Positions 47,301 to 58,416 of a stretch of 64,000 bases of DNA are shown here, in pieces; position 1 is the stretch's first letter, and each line of letters begins with the position of its first letter. The notes under the pieces were generated by a model. It was not told the DNA's origin and did no database searches. It saw only the letters and a list, made by a program, of their open reading frames with translations. Source of the stretch: Hofstenia miamia (Eukaryota; Xenacoelomorpha; Acoela); assembly GCA_004352715.1 (NCBI GenBank), contig SCFE01000105.1:1187078-1251077 (forward strand), given 5' to 3'. The translations under genes were made by a program, and so were the position numbers.

Positions 47301-47895
47301 CGTCACAAGATGATGAGGGGTATCAATATATTTTGGTGATAATAGACAACTTTACGAAGTATGCAAGAATGATCCCACTAGATTCTACGACAGCAAAAGT
47401 AGTGGCGGAAAAAATAATGAAGGAGTGGATATTGAAAGTTGGACCTATGGAAGTGATAATATCTGACAGAGGTGTGCAATTTGAAAGTAAATTGTTTGAG
47501 GAGATGGCAAAACTTGGAAATAATGACAGAGACAGCAACAGCCGATATCTATGCAATACAGTAATTATTCGGATAAACCAGACAATGAATATATCAAGAA
47601 TATCAAAAATCAATTAACAGGAATTCATGAAGCGATGTGTCACAATACCAAAAAGTCTGTGATAAGACAGCAGAGAAATTTTAACAAGAAGATTTATGGA
47701 AAACTGCACAAGAAGAGTGATAGGGTTTATGCATACACATTATTGAGAACATACGACGTAAACCAGGTAAGAAAATTGAAAACACAGTGGTCAGAGCCAT
47801 TTGTCATTACACAAACATTACTGAATAATAATTACAAATTAAGTGATGGTAGAATTTTACACTTTCAAAATTTAAAAAGGGCGACAAACACATAG
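44376..47895 (+). pseudogene. A1 Pol (protease, RT, RNase H, integrase), broken
   Basis: Protease (VEATVDTGAVISI) and reverse transcriptase (YRLCIDFRKLND, FGLCNAPATFQRY, YIDDILIAS) are intact to 45,830. A 10-base deletion then shifts the frame. RNase H is damaged: about 140 bases after the first catalytic Asp are replaced by unrelated sequence (46,245-46,390). A linker segment is inserted at 46,828-46,946. The integrase zinc motif (H-x4-H, CTTC) and first catalytic residues are present (47,090-47,480), but about 200 bases holding the catalytic Glu are deleted near 47,520. The C-terminal GPF-type domain is visible as QWSEPFVITQ, where GPF reads EPF. Confidence 0.9.
46792..46982 (+). repeat. 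Linker-repeat segment inserted in A1 pol, with flanking direct repeats
   Basis: About 120 bases (46,828-46,946) match the pol-ORF3 linker at about 48,430-48,550 (two AAATGTCATTTAAAG-type units). They are flanked by two copies of about 35 bases of pol (from ATGAACAAATAAGCAAAG to CAGCTATTTCC), present once in A2. Confidence 0.85.
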
Positions 47896-48135
47896 AACAA
47901 ACTGAATTAAATAAAGATGCTCAATTTAAATTTGTAGAGAATAATGATGGTATATATTGTGAAATGAATGATCTCGACAGTGTAGCAGAAGAAGAATTCC
48001 AAGAGGAATACAACCCTATGAAGGAAGATGACGAAGTTGAGAGAAGAACAATGCCCCAGAGTGCTGCAAAAAATAAAAATAAATATGACCCAGATATATG
48101 GGATTTAAATTTAGTAACTCCATTTAGATTAGATA

Positions 48136-50776
48136 ATGAAAAGGATGAACAGCAGATCACTGTTGAAGAGCAGAAGGATCCGCAGGAAATCTCCAAAATC
48201 CGATCGTCATTTAAAGGGCGTGACGAGGGGAGAAAATTCTAGCAGTCATGGTGGTAGCACAAGGTCTCCGCAATCCGATTGTCAATTAAGGGGCATGAGG
48301 ATGGAGCAGTCTTCACTGGTGAATAGAAGAAGACGAGTGTGACGAAAATCTCCGCAATCTGATTGTCATTTAAAGGGCATGAGGATGGAGAGACTAACAC
48401 CAACGAATAAACAAAGAAGAGTACAAAGGAGATCTCCGCAATCCGATTGTCAGTTAAAGGGCATGAGGATGGAGACAACACCAAAGAGATCACCCTCCAC
48501 CAAATGTCATTTAAAGGGCAGGCGGATAAGAGAGGGCCATCGTCAAGATACAGATTGTCATTTAAAGGGCATGAGGTTGGATCAAAAATCTAGCTCATCA
48601 ATGGAACACTCCCCCCAGATCCAGCGGAACTCGAAGTCAATTAAAGGACGGAGAGTGCAAAGCTATGAGAATAAGTCCTCGACTGTGATTAAAGGCAGCA
48701 GGTACTGAAGTCTGTGGTTGATTTGTCGACCTGGATATTCAAGAAATCAGCGAATACTCAGAAATGGATATTTCGGAACAACCGTCAACAAGTTCATTTA
48801 CTACACACAGTTCACAACCGTTCTCGCACAGGCAATCATTGACTGCAACAAAATCGTCTATATCAGAGGAGTGAGAGAGCAGAATGACGAAAATTGGGAA
48901 AGATAAAATCCACCCATACTTTATAGTGAACAGAAAGATACGCTATAGTTCTTACAACAGAATTCACCAACAAAAGTTTGAAAAACTTTATACACGGCTG
49001 CTTACTCAACAACACACGTTAGGTAGGCCTAGTGTGGTAGAACTTGCCAACAAAACAGGAATATGTCCTGTGGAAATAGATATACTAAAAGATGAAGCCA
49101 AGAAATTCATGTGGGGTGCAACTTCGAATACAAAATTAAAATCCTTAATGCAGCAACCATGGCTAACAACATGTAATCTGATTAAGTGAGAAAGTGCTAG
49201 CACACTGGAAACTATCAAAGTGATTGAACGAAAAGAAGTTAACAAAACAATTACACAAGAGATGAGGAAATACATTCGCAAGTATCCTCAGTGCACATAC
49301 ACGAAAATTATTAAAAAGTCAGAAATAATGAGAAAAGAAGGAGAGAATCAAACGATAGAAATTATCGAGATGGTGTGTAAGTCGCAAGAGGAGATGAGGA
49401 TGGAAGAAATCTTATTACAAACCAACATGATCGCATTAACCCCAGAAACACAAAAAGAAATCAACAAAATGAACATGGAAAAATGGGATGAAAAACAGCT
49501 GAGCGAAATATCATTAGTGGATACAGACGATGAATGGTTACTAGTAGAAATAACGGTTCAAAGAGAAAGAACGGACAGCATAGTGCAGAGAATCTATGAT
49601 GAAGTTTACGAAAAAGAAACAAAATCGATGATAAAGATATTGTGTACAGAAGTGTTCACGAAGCAAGAAATTAGAAAGATGCAGAATCAATTGGCAGTTG
49701 ACATAGAATGTATAACTTCTAAAATCGTTATAAAAGCTGAAACAGCGTCAAATTTAATGAAGCATGGGCTAACGAATATGTTTTGGGAAAACATTAAAAG
49801 AAGTAAAAATAATTATCCCGCTATGTTTGGAATGGCAACTACATCCAAAATGGAAGGTTCATATGAAGAAATAGAGAAACATACGATGACAAAGCTATTA
49901 AAATGTACCCTGCTACTAACTATCTCAGTGCTGATGTTATTACCAATATGGCGATTAAAAACCAAGAAGCCAGGGAAAGTGTTTTTGCATGAAGAAAATA
50001 TGTATGTAAACAAGCTACAGGAAGTGGAAAAGATTGTTAGGGATGAACGATATAGAAAATCGAAAGACACATTACTACAGAATGATAACAAAGAAAGAGT
50101 GTATATCAAAGGAGAAGTTACCCTGCATGACCTATATCATGAAGGCGATGCCATTCATACACAAATAAAGAAAGTGCGGAACGAGATTGAAAAATGAGAG
50201 ATGCAAACAGTCATGTTATTCTCTGGAATAAACGACATAGTGTGGGGCAAACTCTGGAGCCCAACTTATCAATATTATGATGTGATGCATCGAGTTGAGA
50301 TAATAACAATGGTGTGACTGGGGAAAAACGACCCAGATCAAATAACTAGAGAGGAGGTCCGTAACAATATCAGTGCATTCTATGACAAAGCATCTATTTC
50401 AAAATCACTAAGATCTACTTATGAGTTCTTTTACCCAAACACAACAATAAAGCCTGAGTTAGCTCACACAAGTAGAGTAGATGCGATAATGACATTGATG
50501 ATAGCAATCAAAGGGCTAAAACTATATGAGAAGTACTATGAAGAGTTTAATGGAAAGTTGAATGAATTACGCAGTATGTGCACAATATCGAACAAGTTAC
50601 GAAACCCGATGTTCCTGAGACACAAGAAATTGGTGACTACAGAAAAGGAAGTTGTGCTGAAACTAACTAAAGAAGAGAAATATGAAAAGACAGAATGGGA
50701 GATGCTGGAAGCGAGCATGATGATAAAACAGGTGGTCGAAATGGTACATGGAGAAAGAGTCGTAATCCTTAATTAG
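48136..50776 (+). pseudogene. A1 linker and ORF3, internally deleted
   Basis: It starts with an ATG inside the pol 3' end, like A2. Eight linker units (48,206-48,690) are followed by a 1-base frameshift in a C run (48,612). The HPYF block at 48,910 is intact, but then about 1.1 kb is missing relative to A2: the sequence jumps from KIRYSS to KFEKLYTRLLTQQ, between short shared motifs. A long open frame (49,220-50,197, 325 codons) holds KIIKKSEIMRKEG, DTDDEWLLVEITV, ILCTEVFTKQEI and VDIECITSKIV. Stops: TGA at 49,187, 50,195 and in the MV.LGKNDP block. The last frame (50,489-50,776) ends just before the polypurine tract. Confidence 0.85.
48200..48700 (+). repeat. A1 linker repeats (TTTAAAGGGC units)
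   Basis: Eight units with core GTCATTTAAAGGGC or variants (one has AATTAAGGGGC; the last two are ATTAAAGG-A/C). They begin at about 48,203, 48,275, 48,357, 48,441, 48,501, 48,554, 48,633 and 48,680. One frame encodes DC(H/Q)LKGMR. Confidence 0.85.
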
Positions 50777-50783
50777 CTATGCT

Positions 50784-50793
50784 GGAGGGGGAG
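50784..50793 (+). promoter_or_regulatory. A1 polypurine tract
   Basis: A run of ten purines directly before the TGTAACA start of the LTR; the usual plus-strand primer of LTR elements. Confidence 0.8.
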
Positions 50794-50938
50794 TGTAACA
50801 TAATTCAGAATCATGTGTGGTCAAATTAAGAGAAACGAAGGAATGAAAGCAGACTGAATTTTGATATAACTATTAATTGTAAAAACACATGATTATGATT
50901 AGTTAATTATTTTGTACAATTTATAAGCAGTAATTTTT

Positions 50939-51878
50939 CTATTAATTAATTGGCAGTACAAAATGATATTTGACAATTGGTAAGAAGGCCAAGTCGCAAA
51001 ATGCTAATTAATGCTGATGTGCGCAAGACAGCAGACGAAAAGAAATCAAGGATTAATAAATTGTCAACAACTCAGTGATAACAGGTACTAGCCAAATATT
51101 TGAGTGTTTAACAAATTTTAGTATAAAAGCAGTGCAATATTATATTTTGTTGATGACCGAAATTTATCGGATTTACTTTGTGTTCTTTTGTCAGGTTTCT
51201 TTAATTAATTAAAATGGAAAGCTAAAAACGTTCAAGCACTAGGGTATTTGAGGCAGTGGTCCACGACTTCATTTAAAGGGAGATAATTCGTAATGGCTGA
51301 GCACTTAGTAAGGAATTGTTTATCACTATTCAAATAGCTGTGCAATTGCGATCTGCACATTAAACAATAATGATTTACTAGCGCCATTCCCAAGGCTGTG
51401 CTGTGGCTTAATTAATTAATTGGCAGTACTAAATGATATTTGACAATTGGTAAGAAGGCCAAGTCGCAAAATGCTAATTAATGCTGACGTGCGCAAGACG
51501 GCAGACGAAAAGAAATCAAGGATTAATAAATTGTCAACAACTCAGTGATAACAGGTACTAGCCAAATATTTGAGTGTTTAACAAATTTTAGTATAAAAGC
51601 AGTGCAATATTATATTTTGTTGATGACCGAAATTTATCGGATTTACTTTGTGTTCTTTTGTCAGGTTTCTTTAATTAATTAAAATGGAAAGCTAAAAACG
51701 TTCAAGCACTAGGGTATTCGAGGCAGTGGTCCACGACTTCATTTAAAGGGAGATAATTTGTAATGGCTGAGCACTTAGTAATGAATTGTTTATTGCTATT
51801 CAAAAAGCTGTGCGATTGCGATCAGCACATTAAACAATAATGATTTACTAGCGCCATTCCCAAGGCTGTGCTGTGGCT
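50939..51878 (+). repeat. 470-bp tandem duplication within the LTR
   Basis: Bases 50,939-51,408 and 51,409-51,878 share a period of 470. Each unit carries the TATAAAAG box and one TTTAAAGGGAGA motif. The 3' LTR of A2 has one unit, so the duplication arose in this LTR only. Confidence 0.9.
51120..51129 (+). promoter_or_regulatory. Candidate LTR TATA box
   Basis: AGTATAAAAG at about 51,120, repeated at about 51,590 and present once in the last LTR at about 62,320. The position inside the LTR fits a polymerase II promoter; transcription start not determinable. Confidence 0.4.
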
Positions 51879-52679
51879 GGTAGCTGTTGGTCTAACCCGA
51901 GGTGCTCTTAAGTTAGGTGTAATGATAGGGATTTTTATTCGTTACAGCTTTCCTATCAGTCGTTGTTCATTTTATTACCTTATTATATTTACATTATCCC
52001 TCTTAGGAGAATTTACATTTTGTTTGTATTGGATGTTTATCAATAGTATTACATTGTATTTAATTCATAGTCTGACCTACGGACTTAAAGCATATGTTTC
52101 TGCTGACTGCTTTGATTGTTCACATGTACGATAGGGTTTTAAAATGTACATATTTATCTGTAGGTTTATTAAATGTAAGGCATGATAATAAGCTAATGCA
52201 TTCAGGTTGCGAATCTCCTTTATTTTACAACATCCTTAATAACAAGAACAATCAATGCACTAAATTAATAGGTCATTCACACATTGTCACAATTTCGTTA
52301 TCACACAACATTTCATGCACTGAGTCCTTGCGGTGGCGATTGGTATTTCTTTCGATGCAAAAGTGTTCGTTGGAGATTATAGTTATAACGTAGTTCTTCA
52401 ATTCCTCTTTGTGTTGTGCATCAGGTCGGGTGTGAAACCCTGTACTTTGTACCAACCATCTCCTGTCTTGAACCTAAATGAGTGTTGTTATTTCTAGTGT
52501 CAATCATAGTTGTTGCTTAGATATTAGACTAAAAGTTAAGTAACTACAATTAAGAACAAAAGAATAGAGATGGAATTTGGAATCTGTCACCTACCTTACT
52601 TAGTAACAATAGGAAATATTAGAAGTAGCTCCTAAATTATAGTTAAGTTTACTAGTTGGAAGGTTGTCAAGATTCTACA

Positions 52680-52697
52680 TGGCGACCTTGACAGGCG
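52680..52697 (+). promoter_or_regulatory. A2 primer-binding site candidate
   Basis: TGGCGACCTTGACAGG starts immediately after the LTR CA. A TGG start is as expected for pairing with a tRNA 3' CCA. The tRNA species was not determined. Confidence 0.65.
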
Positions 52698-52912
52698 CCC
52701 AACATGCACAAGGAGAAATTCGAGTAAAGATAGTTGTTTCTTCTCGAGTTAATCGAATTGGAATAGTAATCTAAACATCTGGAAAATAATTATTAGTGTT
52801 ACAGCAAGTAGTGACTAAAGAAGAAAGAAGAGGGAACGAACAACAATAAAATTACACTGGAGCACAAAATAAATGTAAGAAGGGACTACCAAGTCGGATA
52901 CCCAGAGCACTA

Positions 52913-54538
52913 ATGAAAAAGATGGTAAATTCAAAGAAAAAGACTACTAGGAGTAAGCCTAGAACTCAAAAGACCCCCCAAGCAAGGAGTACACCCGAAA
53001 CACAGGATGTAATTATGTCCCCAGAAAGTGAGCAATCCCCAATGGAACAGGTGCTACAACCTGTGGAGTTAACAAATGAATTTACAATAAATCAGTTAAT
53101 GGAAATTATTGAAAATAATGCGAAAGAGAGAAAAGAGTTGACGAAACAGATAGAACATTTAACAAAGCGAATAATAGAAGTGGAAATAAAAAGCGTCGAA
53201 AAGGAGAAATTAGTCGAGGAGATGAGAGAAGATACGAGTATACGTTTAATGGAGCAGTGAAACTTATTTCAACAACAGATAGAAAAGTTGACGGAAGTAA
53301 ATAAGAAAATAAAGCTCCAATGTGAACAATTTCAGAAAATGTTAAAAGAGCTTCATGATGAAAACACTAACCTACGAGAAGATAATATAGTAAAACAGTT
53401 GGAAATTGATAATTTAAAGGACGAGTTGTGATTAATCGAGTTAAAGAAAACCGAAATAAAAACAATAGAAAATGTCACAGTGGAAAAACCGCATGAATTA
53501 AATTCAGCGATGCCACAAAAGGAGATACCAATACAAGACTACAAAAATGCGGAAACTGAAGAAGAGTTTATAAAAAAATTGGTAGACAATGTAACAAAAC
53601 AAGTTAAGGAAAATGTGGAGAAACCGATTGAAAGAAAACCGGTGTTTCAAGATACAATATTGTCAGAAGATGAAGACAATGAGATATCAACATGTAAAGC
53701 GATATTGCCTAAATTTACAGGCAGAGTGGACAATTACTCACCTACATTTAACGAGTGGCTGGAAATATTCGAAATGAGTATGAAGGAAAGAAAAGTCACA
53801 CAAAATAGAGCAGCAGCGAGATTTCCATTATATTTAAGCAGAGCAGCGTATCAACACTATTTAGTGTTAGACTCAGAAACAAAGATGAATTACAAAAAAT
53901 TGATAGGAGAGTATCGACAATATTACGATGATGAAAGCTTTAAAAGCCAGTATAGGATGCTATTAAATGGAATAAAAATGAACAGTAAAGACGATTTAAG
54001 AAATTATATGTCTCAAGTAGAGCGATTGCTAAAACTCAGTTCCAGAGAAAGTAGTTACTCTAAATATGATTTATTTGCACACATCTGTAAAGGACTGCCA
54101 GAGGCAATACGGACGCAATTCCAAATTAAATGTGACGCAGATGATGCATTGGATAAAATGATTAGGAAAGGATTGGCGATACAAATCACAATGGAGAGTA
54201 ACGCGAGAATTAGTGAGAGATCCACAATTACGAAACAAATAGTTAATCGAACAATACTGATGGTGAATAAACCAACAGGTAAAACTATAGTAAAGAAATC
54301 TGGTGAGGAACTAGTGAAAATAAAACTAAAAGATGGAACTATAAAACAGATAAAACGAAAGGATTTGAAATGTCAAGCCTGTGGAAACAAGGGACATACA
54401 AAGAAATACTGTAAGAGGCAAATAAACTGGATAGAAGAGGAAGATGTGGATTTCGACGAAGAAGACCTCATAGAAAATGAGGAGGACCAAGAAGAAGAAG
54501 AAGAAGTGGAATCGGCAGAAGCAGAAAATTTAAATTAA
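52913..54538 (+). pseudogene. A2 Gag, two in-frame stops
   Basis: Gag builds the particle and binds RNA. The start at 52,913 follows a 233-base leader and gives MKKMVNSKKKTTRSKPRTQ, a basic N-terminus. A coiled-coil part follows, then the capsid-like core (CKAILPKFTGRVDNYSPTF to HICKGLPEAIRTQFQIKC) and a CCHC knuckle CQACGNKGHTKKYC near residue 485, with an acidic tail. Total 541 codons. TGA at 53,258 (CGA in A1) and at 53,428 (CAA in A1) interrupt it. Pol lies in the -1 frame. Confidence 0.9.
54526..54532 (+). promoter_or_regulatory. A2 predicted -1 frameshift site AAATTTA
   Basis: A canonical X-XXY-YYZ heptamer in gag phase (A_AAT_TTA), just before the gag stop at 54,536. The -1 frame is open from here into protease without a start codon, so frameshifting is the simplest way to make Gag-Pol. 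No clear downstream pseudoknot was worked out. Confidence 0.6.
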
Positions 54539-57500
54539 AGGGAGCGCCGTCTCTGAAAAACCGAGCACCTGTACTAATAGTGACCGATCTACTAAAAACA
54601 AATATGATAACAATTGTTATTAATGGAGTGATGGTAGAAGCGACAGTAGATACGGGAGCAGTAATATCCATAATAACGGATGAGTGCGCGAACAAAGTTG
54701 GATTTCAAAGAGAACAATTGAATAAGGAAAAAAATAGATTAATAAATGCTTCTGGAGATTATATTGACGTGAAAGGGAAGTTGGAAAATATACGTGTGAG
54801 AATGGCAAATGTGACTTTTCAACAAACTTTTACGGTAATTGACACAGAGAGGAACCAATTACCATATGAAGTAATATTGGGTAATGATTTTCTTACAAAC
54901 AACAAGTGCATTATAAACTATAAGGATAGAATGATAACTGTACAAGAAGAGATAGTAACAACATACGAAGATTGCAATAAAGATGACACAATAATATTCA
55001 AGTTGGCAGAAGATGTAAAGATTTTGCCAAATAATTGGAAAATGTGTGAAATCACAACAAGTGAAAGGATAAACACGGAGGTAATGATATATGACCAAAT
55101 TGGTATAAATACAAAGAGGTTATCGATTCCGTCAAGTTTATGCATGATATGAGAAGGAAAAGGTTGGATACCGGTATTAAACGCAACAAACCATATCATT
55201 AATGTTAATAAGGATAAAGTGACGATAAAAGGAAAAACGGTAAAATCTGAAAAGCAAATGGTGAACAAGACAATAAATATAGTAACAAAAGAAGAGGAAA
55301 AAACATTTCAGATACCGGAAATCAAGGATGAAGAATACCCACATCTGAATAATGAAGAAAAAGAAAAGCTTATAGAAATTTTGAATAAACATAATAAGAT
55401 ATTCAATTTCGGAGAAATCAGTGTGGGGAAAGCAATTGGTGAAACGCACAAGATAATTACTACAACGGATGAACCGATCAGATTACCTTGCAGAAGAGTA
55501 CCGGAAAATCTGAAAGACAAGTATAATACAATTTTGAATGAACTCATTGATAATAAGATAATAAGACCAAGCAAAAGTCCTTATGCGTCACCAATGGTGT
55601 TTGTAAAACAGGGCAAAAAGTATAGGCTTTGTATAGACTTCAGGAAATTAAATGACGTAACCAAAAAAGATGCTTATCTGTTACCACGAATAGATGACAT
55701 GATTTATGAAGCAACAAAAAATAAATACTTTACATGTATTGACTTATGCAAAGCCTACTGGCAAGTACCCATGGAGCCTAAGGACATCAAAAAAACGGCA
55801 TTCATAACTCCATACGGATTGTTCGAATGGATGTATATGGCGTTTGGACTTTGTAATGCACCAGCGATGTTTCAACGATATGTAATGAAAGTGTTAAAAC
55901 AAAAGAATAAAAAGTTGGAAGATGGAGTGTGCGCTTATATAGACGATATATTAATCGCGAGTAATACAATTGAGGAGCACTTAGAAAAATTGGATAGAAC
56001 GTTAATGATTCTATATAATGCTGGACTAAGGGTGAATGGAAAAAAATGCGAGATTTTGAAAACTGAAGTAGTATTTTTGGGAAGAAGAATACGAAAAGGT
56101 GAGATTAAAATGAAAAACAATGCAAAGGAAATGATTCTAAATATTAAAAGCCCGAAAACAAAGAAGGACATACAGAGAATAATGGGATTCATCAACTATT
56201 ATGGATCATTTATACCAAATATAGCTCAAAAAACAACTAGAATAACAGCGTTACTTAAAAAATCTAAACCATTTGAATGGACATGGAGAGAAGAGGAACA
56301 ATTAGAAAACATAAAAAATGAACTCGCTAAGATGCCGTCATTAAATACACCAGATTATGAAGAAGAATTCATATTAGACTGTGATGTGAGTAATGTTGCA
56401 ATAGGGGCTTGTTTGGGACAAATGAAAAATGGAAGAGAAGTACCCATACAATTTTTTAGTCGACGATTAAGAACAAGTGAAGAAAATTATGGATCTACAA
56501 AGTTGGAGATGTTAGCGTTGGTAGAAAGTATAAAGAAATTTAGATACTTTTTAATTGGTCAAAAATTCAAAGTGCGAACAGACAATAGTGGACTGGCGTG
56601 GCTAAAAAAATTTTCGGGAGACAAGTCGTCAATTGTGTCGAGGTGGATAGAGTATCTAAACGAATTTAGATTTACAATCAAACATAGAAAGGGTACGCTA
56701 CATAAAAATGCTGATTTCTGGACTGCGCTACCGGAATACCAAAGAGATGTAGAAAAGCAGGAAGGAGAGAAGAAGAAATTTGACTTCTTGCCACATAGCG
56801 AATACAGTGAATTACCAGACATCAATGCAGATAAAAAGGGTCAGGCGATAATGCCCATTACAATTAAAGAAGAAATCAACGAAAGTGAAATTGTTGAAAA
56901 ACAGAAAACAGATTTGATAATGATGGAAATACGGAGAAAACTGGAAGACAGTAATGAACAAATAAGTAAAGAAGCAAGCAGCTATTTCCAGAGATACACA
57001 TGGAAAATAAATAAAAACGGGTTACTATATGTACATGGAAAAACACTAAGAATAGCGATTCCAGAATACTACAAGAGGGAGCTGATAAGGAAAACACATG
57101 AAAAAGGACATATTGGGATAATCCAAACCAAACAAACATTTAACGCAAGATTTATAACGATTGGAGTTAGAAAAGTGGTAGAGGACGTTATTAATAAATG
57201 TACTACATGCCTGTTAAATAATAAAAGTCACTTTCCGAGACAAATGGCGCCATTGGAAAAAATAATAGCAACTGCACCGAATCAGATAGTACATGTAGAT
57301 CTGGAAAAATTGTCACAAGACGATGAGGGGTATCAATATATTTTGGTGATAGTAGACAATTTTACAAAGTATGCAAGAATGATCCCACTAGATTCTACGA
57401 CAGCAAAAGTAGTGGCAGAAAAAATAATGAAAGAATGGATATTAAAATTTGGACCTATGGAAGTGATAATATCTGACAGAGGTGTGCAATTTGAAAGTAA

Positions 57501-58416
57501 ATTGTTTGAGGAGATGGCAAAACTGTTGGAAATAATGACAGAGAAAACAACAGCTTATCATCCACAAGCAAATGGGGCCGTCGAACGTTTGAATAGAACA
57601 ATGATTAAATTGATTAGAGTCTTAACATCGAGGATTGGCGGAAGAGATTGGAGAGAGGTAATAGAAATGGTAGAGTACTACTATAACACCTCAGTACATT
57701 CTATGACTGGGACAACACCGTTCAAAGCAATGTATGGCAGAGAGGCAGCAACACCGATATCTATGCAATACAGTAATTATTCGGATAAACCAGACAATGA
57801 ATATATCAAGAAGATCAAAAATCAATTAACAGGAATTCATGAAGCAATGTGTCACAATACCAAAAAGTCTGCGATAAGACAGCAGAGAAATTTTAACAAG
57901 AAGATTTATGGAAAACCGCACAAGAAGGGTGATAAGGTTTACGCATACACATTATTGAGAACATACGACGTAAACCAGGTAAGAAAATTAAAAACACAGT
58001 GGTCAGGGCCATTTGTCATTACACAAACATTACCGAATAATAATTATAAATTAAGTGACGGTAGAATTTTACACTTTCAAAATTTAAAAAGGGCGACTAA
58101 GGACATAGAACAAACTGAATTAAATAAAGATGCACAATTTAAATTTGTAGAGAATGATGATGGTATATATTGTGAAATGAATGATCTCGACAGTGTAGCA
58201 GAAGAAGAATTCCAAGAGGAATACAACCCTATGAAGGAAGATGACGAAGTCGAGAGAAGAACAATGCCCCAGAGGGCTGTAAAAAATAAAAATAAATATG
58301 ACCCAGAGATATGGGATTTAAATTTAGTAACTCCATTTAGATTAGATAATGAAAAGGACGAACAGCAGATCACTGTTGAAGAGCAGAAGGATCCGCAGGA
58401 AATCTCCAAAATCTGA
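54532..58416 (+). pseudogene. A2 Pol, nearly complete, one in-frame TGA
   Basis: About 1,295 codons in the order protease, reverse transcriptase, RNase H, integrase, the Ty3/gypsy order. Seen: protease VEATVDTGAVISI; RT YRLCIDFRKLND, FTCIDLCKAYWQVP, FGLCNAPAMFQRY and YIDDILIAS; RNase H ILDCDVSN, KLEMLALV and VRTDNSGLAWL; integrase zinc finger HEKGHIG...CTTC; catalytic core VHVDLEK, ISDRGVQFE and GAVERLNRTM; a GPY/F-type QWSGPFVITQ followed by HFQNLKRAT. All main catalytic acids are present. The only break is TGA at 55,150 (CGA in A1). The last 68 bases overlap the start of the next frame. Confidence 0.95.

Larger units (their letters stand above)
42911..50793 (+). mobile_element. Ty3/gypsy element A1, internal region, 5' truncated
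   Basis: It runs from inside gag to the polypurine tract at 50,784-50,793, and uses the LTR at 50,794 as its 3' LTR. It lacks a 5' LTR, leader and the first 50 or so gag codons. Order: gag, pol, linker repeats, ORF3. It is closely related to A2 throughout and carries several deletions and one insertion. Confidence 0.9.
50794..52679 (+). mobile_element. Shared LTR (3' of A1, 5' of A2), 1,886 bp
   Basis: It starts TGTAACATAATTC and ends GATTCTACA, with canonical TG...CA ends. It matches the LTR at 62,020-63,405 but is longer because of a 470-base internal tandem duplication and about 35 extra bases near 50,820. A TATAAAAG (51,122 and 51,592) lies upstream of a TTTACTTTGTG..TCTTTTGTC stretch and could be the promoter; it is doubled here. 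Confidence 0.9.

Noticed and set aside
49910-49990. Membrane-span-like stretch in A1/A2 ORF3 suggesting an env protein
   Set aside because: The third lineage and the reversed family-B copy have Pro, polar and charged residues at the same place (PMILPQWRIPKDKK). The hydrophobic run comes from single substitutions in decayed copies, and there is no signal peptide.
52094-52393. Open frames of 88-174 codons inside the family-A LTRs (51,868; 52,094; 62,595)
   Set aside because: They differ in frame between the two LTR copies, have no domain, and lie in LTR sequence that is expected to be non-coding.
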